Source: an uncultured Sphingomonadaceae bacterium (GTDB lineage Bacteria; Pseudomonadota; Alphaproteobacteria; Sphingomonadales; Sphingomonadaceae). From it: DNA of 64,000 bases. Under the pieces are notes generated by a model. It was given only the letters and a program-made list of their open reading frames with translations, did not search any database and had not been told where the DNA came from. Position 1 is the first letter of the stretch, and the number at the start of each line of letters is the position of its first letter. Positions 35,102 to 43,290 of the stretch are shown piece after piece. Position numbers and translations under genes: made by a program. The DNA is taken from positions 921,501 to 985,500 of the forward strand of contig CANMEE010000001.1 of the NCBI GenBank assembly GCA_947496865.1, written 5' to 3'.

Positions 35102-35580
35102 TGGCGTTGGAGAATGACCCAGCGGAGGAACCGAACGGACCCCATGAGCATTTTCGCGCGCTAGAGCGCCTCTATAAAGAAGCGCCGATCAACCAGTTAT
35201 TTCAATCTGATCTCGACATTACCGAACGCGGTTTTGCGCGGATCACCTTTGCGGTTGATGAGCGCCATTATCACGCGGCTGGCGCTGTTCATGGGACAAG
35301 CTATTTCAAGATGCTCGATGATGCCGCCTTTTATGCCGCCAACAGTCTGGTGTCGGACCGGTTTTTACTAACAACGGCTTTCAACGTGCTGTTCACGCGG
35401 CCATTGAAAACGAGCACCGTGACCGCAGAAGGGCGCTGGGTCAGCGGAAAACGGCGCGTCTTTGTCGCTGATTCTCGGCTTATTGACGAGGAGGGCGAAG
35501 AAATTGCCCGCGGAACGGGAACATTCATGCGTTCTCACATCCCTTTAGCCTCGCTTCCTGGCTATAAGCAGGATCTATGA
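35101..35580 (+). CDS. PaaI-type hotdog-fold thioesterase
   Basis: 159 residues, a single hotdog domain. The helix segment VHGTSYFKMLDDAAFYAANS includes the acidic and neighbouring residues that form the active-site region in PaaI/YbgC-like enzymes, and FNVLFTRPLKTSTV is the following strand. It would hydrolyse an acyl-CoA or related thioester in the cytoplasm. Overlaps ptsN at the start and the DUF1491 gene by four bases at the end. Confidence 0.83.
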   Translation: MALENDPAEEPNGPHEHFRALERLYKEAPINQLFQSDLDITERGFARITFAVDERHYHAAGAVHGTSYFKMLDDAAFYAANSLVSDRFLLTTAFNVLFTRPLKTSTVTAEGRWVSGKRRVFVADSRLIDEEGEEIARGTGTFMRSHIPLASLPGYKQDL

Positions 35581-35912
35581 TCGAACCACGACTGTCTGCC
35601 GAGATGATCGTGCAGTCCTTGTTGCGCAAAGTGAATCAGGAAGGCGGTTTTGGAGCGGTGCTGCGAAAAGGCGACCGAATCTCTGGTGCGATCCTGATAA
35701 TATGCCTCGAAAAGGGTAAAGATCCGCGGCTTCTAGAGAAAATGCCGAGCCTGGATGGTCCATCGACCTGGCAGGTGATTTGGCCGCAAGACATTGAAAA
35801 ACAACAAAATTTGGAAGAATATTTGCAGCGCCGAAGCGGGTTTGACCCGGATCTATGGTTAATTGAACTGGACATCGCGGATGCGGAACGGCTCATCGCT
35901 CAAATGACCTGA
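35577..35912 (+). CDS. DUF1491 family protein
   Basis: 111 residues beginning MIEPRLSAEMIVQSLLRKVN, with DLWLIELDIADAERLIAQ at the end; I recognise it as the conserved small alphaproteobacterial DUF1491 protein, of unknown function. Four-base overlap with the thioesterase gene; last gene of the ptsN-thioesterase-DUF1491 group. A 194-base gap follows, with no gene visible. Confidence 0.78.
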   Translation: MIEPRLSAEMIVQSLLRKVNQEGGFGAVLRKGDRISGAILIICLEKGKDPRLLEKMPSLDGPSTWQVIWPQDIEKQQNLEEYLQRRSGFDPDLWLIELDIADAERLIAQMT

Positions 35913-36106
35913 TTTCTTGACTTTGTTGCACTGCACCCTATTTCGCGAGCAACTTTGAAGCAAAGGTTGTTCCGAGGGATTGTCCATGTGGACGCGGAAT
36001 AAACATGCAGACGGAGGGAACAGGGATAAGCTGTTGGTTGGTTTTTAAGCTTATTTTCGCCGGGTTTTTTGCCCGCACTGGTCTCGCCGCATAAAATAAC
36101 AGGTTT

Positions 36107-36808
36107 ATGAGCAAAATTTTTAAAGCTGCAAGCGTGCTTTCGCTTGCATTTTCTACGGCCGCCGCACTTGCAGTGACCGATGTATCGTTCGCGCTGGAAG
36201 CTGCTGATGATACACCAGAAGCCCAGATTGTTATTGATCCGGATATGCTTGAGTCCGCCAATGATGCAGCTCCTGTAATTTTCGGGGAGCAGCAAGAAGT
36301 GGTTGCTGTGATTCCTCAGGATATGATCGAAGCTGACCGGCTTGCCAATGAAGAGCAAGCGTCCGCAGAGACGGTTGATTTCAACAATGATGGCGCCACT
36401 TCGCTGCGTCAGCTTGTCGGGCAGCAATCGCTGGAAGGCTCGTTGAGCAAAGAAATGCAATGTCTTGCCGGGACCGTCTATTTTGAATCCAAAGGCGAAA
36501 CATTGGCTGGCCAGCTTGCTGTCGCCCGGGTTGTAATGGCCCGCGCCGCATCATCACGTTTCCCTAACAGCCTTTGCGGCGTTGTTTACCAGCGCAAGCA
36601 ATTTTCCTTTATTCGCGGTGGAAAAATGCCACGTATCGACAAGGGGCACCGCCATTGGCGCAACGCTGTTGCCATTGCAAAAATTGCGATGAATGATGGT
36701 TGGAAAAGCCCGGTTGAAGGCGCTTTATTCTTCCATGCCCGTTATGTATCGCCCGGCTGGCGGTTGAAACGGATGGCGACGATTGATAATCATATTTTCT
36801 ATCGGTAA
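36107..36808 (+). CDS. Secreted SleB/CwlJ-type cell-wall hydrolase
   Basis: 233 residues. N-terminal signal peptide (about 1-30), then an acidic spacer, then the Hydrolase_2 (SleB) domain from about residue 115: MQCLAGTVYFESKGETLAGQ contains the catalytic glutamate, and FHARYVSPGW near the C-terminus is the family's conserved end. It is a muramoylhydrolase-type enzyme acting on peptidoglycan in the periplasm. Alphaproteobacterial members often take part in growth or division; the spore-cortex name is historical. Followed by a strong rho-independent terminator at 36831. Confidence 0.88.
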   Translation: MSKIFKAASVLSLAFSTAAALAVTDVSFALEAADDTPEAQIVIDPDMLESANDAAPVIFGEQQEVVAVIPQDMIEADRLANEEQASAETVDFNNDGATSLRQLVGQQSLEGSLSKEMQCLAGTVYFESKGETLAGQLAVARVVMARAASSRFPNSLCGVVYQRKQFSFIRGGKMPRIDKGHRHWRNAVAIAKIAMNDGWKSPVEGALFFHARYVSPGWRLKRMATIDNHIFYR

Positions 36809-36830
36809 TGCCAAAACATATTGAATTTAT

Positions 36831-36854
36831 AAAGGCTCCCAATCGGGGGCCTTT
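36831..36854 (+). terminator. Rho-independent terminator after the SleB-type gene
   Basis: Stem of 10 positions with one mismatch, 36831-36840 with 36845-36854, loop AATC, then ATTTTGTT. It lies 22 bases past the stop codon and ends about 6 bases before the LexA box of the next gene. Confidence 0.85.
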
Positions 36855-36859
36855 ATTTT

Positions 36860-36874
36860 GTTCTGTTTATGTTC
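36860..36874. promoter_or_regulatory. LexA (SOS) box upstream of mmcB
   Basis: GTTCTGTTTATGTTC matches the alphaproteobacterial LexA consensus GTTC-N7-GTTC exactly. It lies 12 bases before the first ATG of the mmcB-like gene, in the promoter position between it and the upstream terminator. Caulobacter mmcB is a known SOS gene, so this is likely functional. Confidence 0.82.
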
Positions 36875-36886
36875 TAATCATTTGTC

Positions 36887-37441
36887 ATGATGATAGAATA
36901 TAGCGATTCGCCCTTAGCTGCCGCTGCGTCAGCACCCAATCCTGATTCCATATCTGGCGGGATGAATGACCAGCTATCGCCTTTAACCGGCGCTGCAGCG
37001 GTGGCCCGCGGTGTTGCACGGCTATTCTCGCGGCACGATATCATGGTTCTGTCAGAGGTGAGCCTGCCCAATAAACGGCGCGCTGACCTGATGGGAGTCG
37101 ATGCCAAGGGGCAGATTGTGATCGTCGAAATAAAGGTCGCGCGCGGTGATTTGCTGGGTGATAATAAATGGACCGAATATCTTGATTATTGCGACCGTTT
37201 TTACTGGGCTTTGCCAAGTGATTTTGATGCTGGGCCATTGGATAGGCCAGAGTTTATGCCAGACCGTGCCGGATTGATTGTTGCGGATGCCTATGACGCC
37301 GAGATGGTTCGCTCTGCTGCGACCCATGCTCTCGCCCCAGCGCGGCGGAAGACCGAGACTATGCGCTTAGCGCGCCGGTCTATGCAGCGATTATCTGCGG
37401 TAAATGGCTGGATTGACCCAGAAGCGCGGGAATTTTACTGA
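36887..37441 (+). CDS. mmcB: MmcB-family DNA repair protein
   Basis: 184 residues with an N-terminal low-complexity stretch and, from about residue 34, GAAAVARGVARLFSRHD, RADLMGVDAKGQIVIVEIKV and DNKWTEYLDYCDRFYWAL, the PD-(D/E)xK-like nuclease fold of the MmcB family (D-x-n-E-x-K visible as IVEIKV). In Caulobacter it protects against mitomycin C and is induced by the SOS response. Start uncertain: two adjacent ATGs at 36887, or an ATG at 36962 that would remove the poorly conserved first 25 residues. A LexA box stands just upstream. Confidence 0.88.
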   Translation: MMIEYSDSPLAAAASAPNPDSISGGMNDQLSPLTGAAAVARGVARLFSRHDIMVLSEVSLPNKRRADLMGVDAKGQIVIVEIKVARGDLLGDNKWTEYLDYCDRFYWALPSDFDAGPLDRPEFMPDRAGLIVADAYDAEMVRSAATHALAPARRKTETMRLARRSMQRLSAVNGWIDPEAREFY

Positions 37442-37456
37442 ACAGGCTTGTAACGT

Positions 37457-38113
37457 TTAGCCTTCAGGACCGAAAAACCGCTCTTTCGATTCCGGCTTTT
37501 TTTCCTGATCCGCTTTTTCGATTTCCGCCAATATGGCAGCAGCGCGGCGATCTCGCGTTGCATAATCGCGCGCTGAAAGGCCAGCTAGCGTATCGGTCCG
37601 GTCCGGATCGGCGCCGTTTTTCAACAAGATACGCGTCATTTCCGAATCGCGCAACTGAACCGCCCTGATCAAGGCTGTTTCACCCTGATTATTGGTCTGA
37701 TTGACGTTGGCTTTCTTGCTCAACAACACTCTTGCGCCTTCGATAAAGCGCAATTGGGTTGCCAGCATTAGCGGGGTTGTCCCGTTTTTGTCCTGAAGAT
37801 TGGGATTAGCGCCCTTCTGCAAAAGAAATCCGGTCCATGTGGCATCCCGGCGGGCGACAACAATGTGCAGCGCGGTTTCGCCAGTGGAACTGTCCTTGGT
37901 GTTCACGATCACGGTTCCAGGCTTGTTCAGAAATTTCGTTGCTTCGGTGCCATCACGATCTTTGACTGCTTTGAGGAAATTATAGCTCGCCGAAAATTGC
38001 GCTGTGGCAGCGTTTGGAATTGCCAGAGAAAGGACGACCAGCATGGCTGCAAAGACCTGCATAAATGCGGTTGGTCTTTTAATCTGTGAAAATGTGATGC
38101 TGCCCCGAAGCAT
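37457..38113 (-). CDS. Secreted ankyrin-repeat protein
   Basis: 218 residues. A signal peptide, either from residue 1 or from a start near MQVFAAMLVVL, precedes four or five ankyrin repeats: TGETALHIVVARRDATWTGF, KNGTTPLMLATQLRFIEGAR, NQGETALIRAVQLRDSEMTR and a partial fifth. The C-terminus is Lys/Glu-rich (EKKPESKERFFGPEG). It is a periplasmic protein-interaction domain with no predicted catalytic role. Transcribed alone, convergent with mmcB. Confidence 0.85.
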   Translation of the reverse strand: MLRGSITFSQIKRPTAFMQVFAAMLVVLSLAIPNAATAQFSASYNFLKAVKDRDGTEATKFLNKPGTVIVNTKDSSTGETALHIVVARRDATWTGFLLQKGANPNLQDKNGTTPLMLATQLRFIEGARVLLSKKANVNQTNNQGETALIRAVQLRDSEMTRILLKNGADPDRTDTLAGLSARDYATRDRRAAAILAEIEKADQEKKPESKERFFGPEG

Positions 38114-38203
38114 AATGTGCTGCCCTATATTAATTTGAAAATCTATTGCCCATTGACGATAGAAGTCGTCAATTATTGGTTGAATAATATACCATAGCAG
38201 ACC

Positions 38204-38821
38204 ATGTCTGGCCGCATGATGAACAAATTTCTTTCCGTTGTTTCGACTATGCTTCTACTGTCGCTTCTGTCGGGCTGCAACCCGGCTTCTTCGGGCAACG
38301 AACAAAGCGAACCACCGCTCGCCGGCGCAACTATTGGCGGCAGCTTTACGCTGACCAATCAAGATGGCGGCAAAAGTTCCGATACAGACTTTACCGGTCA
38401 ATATCGGATCATCTATTTCGGTTATAGTTATTGCCCCGATGTATGCCCTGTTGATTTGCAAAGATTGATGCAGGGACTGGCATTGGCGGAGAAAAATGAT
38501 CCCACTCTGGCAGAGAAAATCCAACCGATTTTCATTACTATAGACCCAGAACGCGATCAGCCCGAGCAGCTCAAGCAATATGTCGCAGCTTTCCACCCGC
38601 GTCTTATCGGTTTGACCGGCAGCGTTGAAGAGATTGCGGAAGTCGCGAAAAAATATGTCATAATCTATGGCAAGCGAGAGGATGAAGGTGCGAGTGAATA
38701 TCTCGTCGACCATAGCCGGCAAGGTTATTTGTTCGGACCTGACGGCGAACCGGTTGCACTGCTACCTTATGATGGCACGCCGCAGGAAATTGCGGATGAA
38801 ATCACCCGGTGGATGCGATAA
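38204..38821 (+). CDS. SCO1/SenC family copper-binding lipoprotein
   Basis: 205 residues. A lipoprotein signal ends in the lipobox LLSGC (about residues 20-24), so it is membrane-anchored and periplasmic. The thioredoxin-like domain has the copper ligands CPDVCP in YSYCPDVCPVDL and the conserved histidine in VDHSRQGYLF. SCO proteins deliver copper to, or reduce, the CuA site of cytochrome oxidase. Start M1, M5 or M6 are all possible. Overlaps the next gene by 13 bases. Confidence 0.87.
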   Translation: MSGRMMNKFLSVVSTMLLLSLLSGCNPASSGNEQSEPPLAGATIGGSFTLTNQDGGKSSDTDFTGQYRIIYFGYSYCPDVCPVDLQRLMQGLALAEKNDPTLAEKIQPIFITIDPERDQPEQLKQYVAAFHPRLIGLTGSVEEIAEVAKKYVIIYGKREDEGASEYLVDHSRQGYLFGPDGEPVALLPYDGTPQEIADEITRWMR

Positions 38822-39255
38822 ATAAAGAAACGCCTTTTTGGGAACAGCCGCTTGATAAGCTGGACCGCGCGCAATGGGAAGCTTTGTGCGATGGCTGCGG
38901 CAAATGTTGTTTGCTCAAGGCCGAAGACGAAGATGACGGCAATATCTATATGACCAATATTGCCTGCAAGCTTCTCGACACGCAAAGCGCGCAGTGCAGT
39001 GATTATCGCCGCCGCCGCTTTTACGTGCCCGATTGTGTCCGTTTAACACGGGGCAAATTGGAACAATTTACCTGGCTTCCCGATAGCTGCGCCTATAAAA
39101 TGCGCGCGCGTGATCTGCCACTGCCAGAATGGCATTATCTGGTCTCGGGCGATCGGGAAACGATTCACAAAACCGGAAATTCGATCCGCGGCAAAGTGAT
39201 AACGGAGGTGGAAGCTGGACCGATTGAACAGCATATTCTCGATAGACCGCTCTAA
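38809..39255 (+). CDS. YcgN-type cysteine-cluster (UPF0260) protein
   Basis: 148 residues from a GTG at 38809. Eight or so cysteines, with CDGCGKCCLLK near residue 27-37 followed by single cysteines in YMTNIACKLLDTQSAQCSDY and PDCVRL, form the iron- or zinc-binding pattern of the UPF0153/YcgN family. Function unknown; often next to metal handling genes. The start codon overlaps the SCO gene and its end overlaps the start of the M48-type gene, so these three genes are a translated chain. Confidence 0.82.
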   Translation: MDAINKETPFWEQPLDKLDRAQWEALCDGCGKCCLLKAEDEDDGNIYMTNIACKLLDTQSAQCSDYRRRRFYVPDCVRLTRGKLEQFTWLPDSCAYKMRARDLPLPEWHYLVSGDRETIHKTGNSIRGKVITEVEAGPIEQHILDRPL

Positions 39256-39985
39256 GTCACGATCCGTCCCGGTTAATAGGGATGAATTGGAAATTGAACT
39301 AGGGGACCGGTTCTATCCCTTGCGGGTTCGCAAGTTAGCGCAGGCGCGCTCCATTGCTGTGTCGGCCGATACGGTGAAGGGTGAGGTCCAGCTGACCATG
39401 CCCCGCTATGCGAGTATGGCGCAGGCGCTGCGTTTTGCCCAATCAAAATCAGACTGGCTGACAGATCGTTTTGCCGATGCCTTGCCACCGGTGCCGATTG
39501 TCGATGGCGCGGAAATTGCGTTTGCTGGTGAAGGCCATGTCATTCGATGGTCCGCTGATTATAACCGCAAGCCGCTGAAAAAAAACAATGAAATTCGCGT
39601 TGGTGGGCCAAAGGAGCGCGTTGCGGGTCGGGTTATTGACTGGATGAAAGATGAGGCGCGGGATGTTTATGCCAAGGACCTCGCCTTTTATTGCGAACGG
39701 GCCGGTTTAGAGGCGCCAGCCCTATCGGTTGGAGATGCACGGAGACGTTGGGGCAGTTGTTCCGGCCGCAAAGCTATCCGGCTAAGCTGGCGGTTGATCA
39801 TGGCCCCGCCCATGGTTCGACGGTCGGTGGTGGCGCATGAGGTCGCCCATTTGCGGCATATGAATCATAGTCCAGTCTTCTATGCGTTGTTGGACCAGAT
39901 TTTCGAGGGCGAACGGCGGGACGCCGATCATTGGCTGAAACAACATGGTGCAGCGCTTCACCTGATCGGTGTGCCGGCCCGATAA
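39224..39985 (+). CDS. M48/YgjP-type (SprT-like) metallopeptidase
   Basis: 253 residues. The zinc-binding motif is VVAHEVAHLRHMNHSPVF (HExxH with a downstream His/Ser), near residue 205, and the preceding region WGSCSGRKAIRLSWRL is typical of the YgjP/DUF45 family. The only plausible start in the overlap is a TTG at 39224; the first two dozen residues are weakly conserved, so a later start is possible. It overlaps the YcgN-type gene by 32 bases and its stop is three bases from the convergent PBP1A gene. Confidence 0.83.
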   Translation: MNSIFSIDRSKSRSVPVNRDELEIELGDRFYPLRVRKLAQARSIAVSADTVKGEVQLTMPRYASMAQALRFAQSKSDWLTDRFADALPPVPIVDGAEIAFAGEGHVIRWSADYNRKPLKKNNEIRVGGPKERVAGRVIDWMKDEARDVYAKDLAFYCERAGLEAPALSVGDARRRWGSCSGRKAIRLSWRLIMAPPMVRRSVVAHEVAHLRHMNHSPVFYALLDQIFEGERRDADHWLKQHGAALHLIGVPAR

Positions 39986-39988
39986 AGG

Positions 39989-42088
39989 CTATTCTTCGGC
40001 TGGTTTCGGTAAGATCGAGACCGGCGCATCCGGCCTATCGGTTGGCGGATCATTCTTCTCATCGTCCGGTTTTTCTGCCTCTGTTTCGCCTCGACCCAGG
40101 ACGGAATCAATCCAGTCTTGATCGAGTTGCGGTGGGCCGTCTTCGGCCTGTCCGCCTTCCAGATCATATTCCAGACCCTGACCGGTTTCGATCGGCATGC
40201 CGTTTTCATCGACATAAATGCCGTCTTCGGGCGCACCGTATAATTCATCCTCATCCGGTTCCAATTGCCAGTCGGGCAAAACCAGTTCGGTATCGAATTT
40301 TTCCACTTTTCGGTTTGCTACAGCAACTTTCATAAAGGCAGCAAAGGCCGCAGCTGGCGCGCGGCCCCCTTGCAAACCACGCACCGGTTTGGCGTCGTCG
40401 CGACCCATCCATACGCCAGTGGTGAGGCCACTAGAAAAACCTAAAAACCAGCCGTCTTTATTGCTGCTAGTGGTCCCGGTTTTACCGGCTACTGGGCGTC
40501 CAATTTGTGCGGCTCTACCGGTGCCAGCATTGACGGCTGTTTGCAGCAAATCGGTAATGCCGGCTGCTACCCAAGGGTCGACGAGCACGCGGCTGCCGTC
40601 AAACTTGCTTTGATAAAGGACATCGCCTTTCATCGTTGTGACTTTGGTTATGGCATAGGGTGTTATCGCAATACCTTTGGCGTTAACCGAGGCAAAGGCC
40701 CGTGTCATGTCTAGTAGCCGGGCGTCTGATGTACCCAAAACCATCGACGGGTTGGTATCAATTGGTGTCGTCACACCGAACCGGCGGGCCATATTGGCGA
40801 TGGTCGATGTCCCAATATCATTGCCAATGGCCGCCGCGACCGTATTTTTGGAATAAGCAAAAGCGGTACGCAAACTGATATCACCGGCATAGCGGCCGCC
40901 ACTGTTGCGCGGGGTCCAATTGCCGATCTGGATCGGTTCGTCAGTGACAATATCATTGGGCGTGTAGCCCGCTTCCAACGCGGCCATGTAAACAAATATC
41001 TTCCAGGCAGATCCCGGTTGGCGCACGGCTTGCGTGGCGCGGTTATAATTGGACGTCACATAGTCGGTACCGCCAACCATGGCGCGCACAGCGCCGTCCC
41101 GGTCAATGGCGACCAATGCGCCCTGCGTGCCAGCAGGCGCGCCGGTCTGGATGGCATTGGTGGCAGCGCGCTGCATGCCCAGATCGAGCGTTGTCCATAC
41201 TTCAATCGGTTTAACCGCTTCATCGATCAGCAGGTCGAGCTGCGGCAGCGCCCAATCGGTAAAATAACGCACACTATTCTGGCGCGGTTCCGGCGCTAGT
41301 TCAACAGACGTTGGTTTGGTTTCTGCGGCCTGGGCTGCTGTGATCGCGCCGGCATCCTGCATGACTTCCAACACCACTGTCGCCCGGTCGATTGCTGCTT
41401 GGGCATCCGCAGTGGGCGAATAGCGCGATGGTGCTTTGACCAATCCGGCAATAATCGCCGCTTCGGCAAGCTCCAGATCCTTTGCGCTATGGGCAAAAAA
41501 CCGGCGCGAGGCTGCATCAATGCCATAGGCACCGCCGCCATAATAAACCTTGTTGAGATAAAGCTCCAAAATTTGCTCTTTGGAGAATTTTCGCTCCATC
41601 GCCAGTGCGATTAGCATTTCTCTGCCTTTGCGGCCGAAGGTGCGATTATTGTTGAGGAAAATGTTGCGCGCCAATTGCTGCGTGATAGTCGAACCGCCCT
41701 GGGCCCATCGTCCGCGCTCCATGCGGACCTTTAGGGAGCGGGCAATGCCGATAGGGTCGACCCCCAAATGGCTTTCATAGCGGCGATCCTCAACCGCAAC
41801 CATCGCATCGATCATGACCTGAGGGATTTCGTCATAGTCCAGCCATTGGCCATAGCTGGGGCCCATGGAAAATAACTCCCGACCACTCACGTCCAATACG
41901 CGGATCATCTGACCATTGGGGGAAGACTTCAGGTCTTCATAGCCAGGCAAGGACGAGCGGATCACAAGAACTGCGATGACAAGCGCGATAAAGCCGAAAA
42001 GACCTACGACAAGCCCGGTTTTTACTATCCGACCGATCCATTTCCGAACCGGCCCTGATTGTTTGCTGCGTTTTTTGCCCCGCGCCAT
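39989..42088 (-). CDS. Penicillin-binding protein 1A (bifunctional transglycosylase/transpeptidase)
   Basis: 699 residues. One N-terminal transmembrane helix (about 22-46) anchors it in the inner membrane. The transglycosylase domain (about 75-240) has VEDRRYESHLGVDPIGI and GGSTITQQLARNIFL with the catalytic glutamate. The transpeptidase domain (about 310-600) has the serine motif GSAWK, the SKN motif in AYSKNTVAAA, and KTGTT. An acidic Pro/Glu-rich tail of about 90 residues follows. It polymerises and cross-links peptidoglycan. Transcribed alone, convergent with the M48-type gene. Confidence 0.93.
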   Translation of the reverse strand: MARGKKRSKQSGPVRKWIGRIVKTGLVVGLFGFIALVIAVLVIRSSLPGYEDLKSSPNGQMIRVLDVSGRELFSMGPSYGQWLDYDEIPQVMIDAMVAVEDRRYESHLGVDPIGIARSLKVRMERGRWAQGGSTITQQLARNIFLNNNRTFGRKGREMLIALAMERKFSKEQILELYLNKVYYGGGAYGIDAASRRFFAHSAKDLELAEAAIIAGLVKAPSRYSPTADAQAAIDRATVVLEVMQDAGAITAAQAAETKPTSVELAPEPRQNSVRYFTDWALPQLDLLIDEAVKPIEVWTTLDLGMQRAATNAIQTGAPAGTQGALVAIDRDGAVRAMVGGTDYVTSNYNRATQAVRQPGSAWKIFVYMAALEAGYTPNDIVTDEPIQIGNWTPRNSGGRYAGDISLRTAFAYSKNTVAAAIGNDIGTSTIANMARRFGVTTPIDTNPSMVLGTSDARLLDMTRAFASVNAKGIAITPYAITKVTTMKGDVLYQSKFDGSRVLVDPWVAAGITDLLQTAVNAGTGRAAQIGRPVAGKTGTTSSNKDGWFLGFSSGLTTGVWMGRDDAKPVRGLQGGRAPAAAFAAFMKVAVANRKVEKFDTELVLPDWQLEPDEDELYGAPEDGIYVDENGMPIETGQGLEYDLEGGQAEDGPPQLDQDWIDSVLGRGETEAEKPDDEKNDPPTDRPDAPVSILPKPAEE

Positions 42089-42175
42089 ATTATTCCATTC
42101 ACCCTACGCTTACTGTTCGCATTTTAGCGTTTTATCGTCTTACTGCAGGCTGAACGGCGGTGAACAGCGAAACTT

Positions 42176-42574
42176 TCAACTGTCTTTCGGTTCAAATTCG
42201 AGCGCAGCGCTATTCATGCAATAGCGCAGCCCATTTTCCGCTGGACCATCGGGGAAAACATGGCCCAAATGCCCGTCACAACCGGTGCAGCGCACTTCGA
42301 TCCGCCGCATGCCATGGGTCAGATCTTCGATCTCCGTCACCGCTTCAGCTTCGGCTGGCTCGGTAAAACTGGGCCAACCACAGCCACTGTCGAATTTTGT
42401 GGTCGCGTCGAATAATTTGGTACCGCACCCGGCGCAGAAAAACTCACCATCGCGTTTTTCGGCGTTGAGCTTGCCGGTAAAGGCCCGTTCCGTGCCGGCT
42501 TCGCGCAAGACATGATATTGCTCAGGGGACAATTTGTCGCGCCATTCTTCGGCGCTCAAGATGATTTTTTCCAT
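42176..42574 (-). CDS. msrB: Peptide methionine-R-sulfoxide reductase MsrB
   Basis: 132 residues from MEKIILSAEEW (an in-frame ATG 13 codons earlier exists). The zinc ligands CAGC and CTGC, the family segment SGCGWPSFTEP and the catalytic cysteine in RYCMNSAALEF are all present. It reduces methionine-R-sulfoxide in proteins using thioredoxin. Lies between PBP1A and the second DUF4402 gene, on the minus strand, with no signal peptide. Confidence 0.93.
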   Translation of the reverse strand: MEKIILSAEEWRDKLSPEQYHVLREAGTERAFTGKLNAEKRDGEFFCAGCGTKLFDATTKFDSGCGWPSFTEPAEAEAVTEIEDLTHGMRRIEVRCTGCDGHLGHVFPDGPAENGLRYCMNSAALEFEPKDS

Positions 42575-42735
42575 CGTTTTAAAGTGGGGAGGAATGGACG
42601 GGACGTCAAGCATTACGGGCTAATTTTACGAAGGACATAAGCGATATTGAGCCAGATATGCGCGACAATACTGATCCGCAATCATAAATAATTAACCATT
42701 TTTTCAGGGCTTTGCGATAAAACCAGTGGGTGGTG

Positions 42736-43284
42736 ATGATTAATGCGACTTTCCGGCTGGCTTTTCCGGCTTTGTTGCTGCTGTCGTGCTGGATGGTAAT
42801 TCAGCCCGGCAAAGCGGTTGCACAATGCCGTTTATGCGCTGAGCAGCCGGTAAGCGGATCGTCTGCGGCTTCCTCTACGGACGCTGACAAGCCGTTGCAT
42901 ATCGAAATTACCGCCAATCTGGATTTTTCACGACTGGCTTTGCTTAATCGCGCGGGCGGAGAGGTCGAACTGGATCCGCAATCGGGACAGCGACGGATTA
43001 GCGGCGGTATTACCGATTTAGGGGGCTTGTCTCTGCACGGCGAAGGCCGTTTGACGGGTGAACCAGGGCGCGTGGTACGCGTCCATTTGCCCGAACGGAT
43101 TACATTAAGCGCGCCTAATGGTTCGACTGCCGATTTGGTGAAGCTCGACACAGATTTGCCAGCACAGGCACGGCTTGACCATGATGGACGGCTCACGTTT
43201 TCCTTTGGCGGCAAGCTGAGGGTGACCGGCAATGCGAGCGGTCAATTTCGCGGCCGGATCGCTATTACCGCCGACTATGAGTAA
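42736..43284 (+). CDS. DUF4402 secreted protein, second copy
   Basis: 182 residues from the ATG at 42736 (two in-frame GTGs lie just before). A signal peptide ends near AVAQ. The mature domain has IEITANLDFSRLALLNRAGG and the C-terminal strand FRGRIAITADYE, the same hallmarks as the DUF4402 protein at 17128. It has a CRLC pair near the mature N-terminus that the other copy lacks. No chaperone or usher gene adjoins it here; it stands six bases from the convergent holA. It may be a minor or tip subunit for the system at 13-17.6 kb, an inference from the shared domain. Confidence 0.75.
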   Translation: MINATFRLAFPALLLLSCWMVIQPGKAVAQCRLCAEQPVSGSSAASSTDADKPLHIEITANLDFSRLALLNRAGGEVELDPQSGQRRISGGITDLGGLSLHGEGRLTGEPGRVVRVHLPERITLSAPNGSTADLVKLDTDLPAQARLDHDGRLTFSFGGKLRVTGNASGQFRGRIAITADYE

Positions 43285-43290
43285 ACTGTC

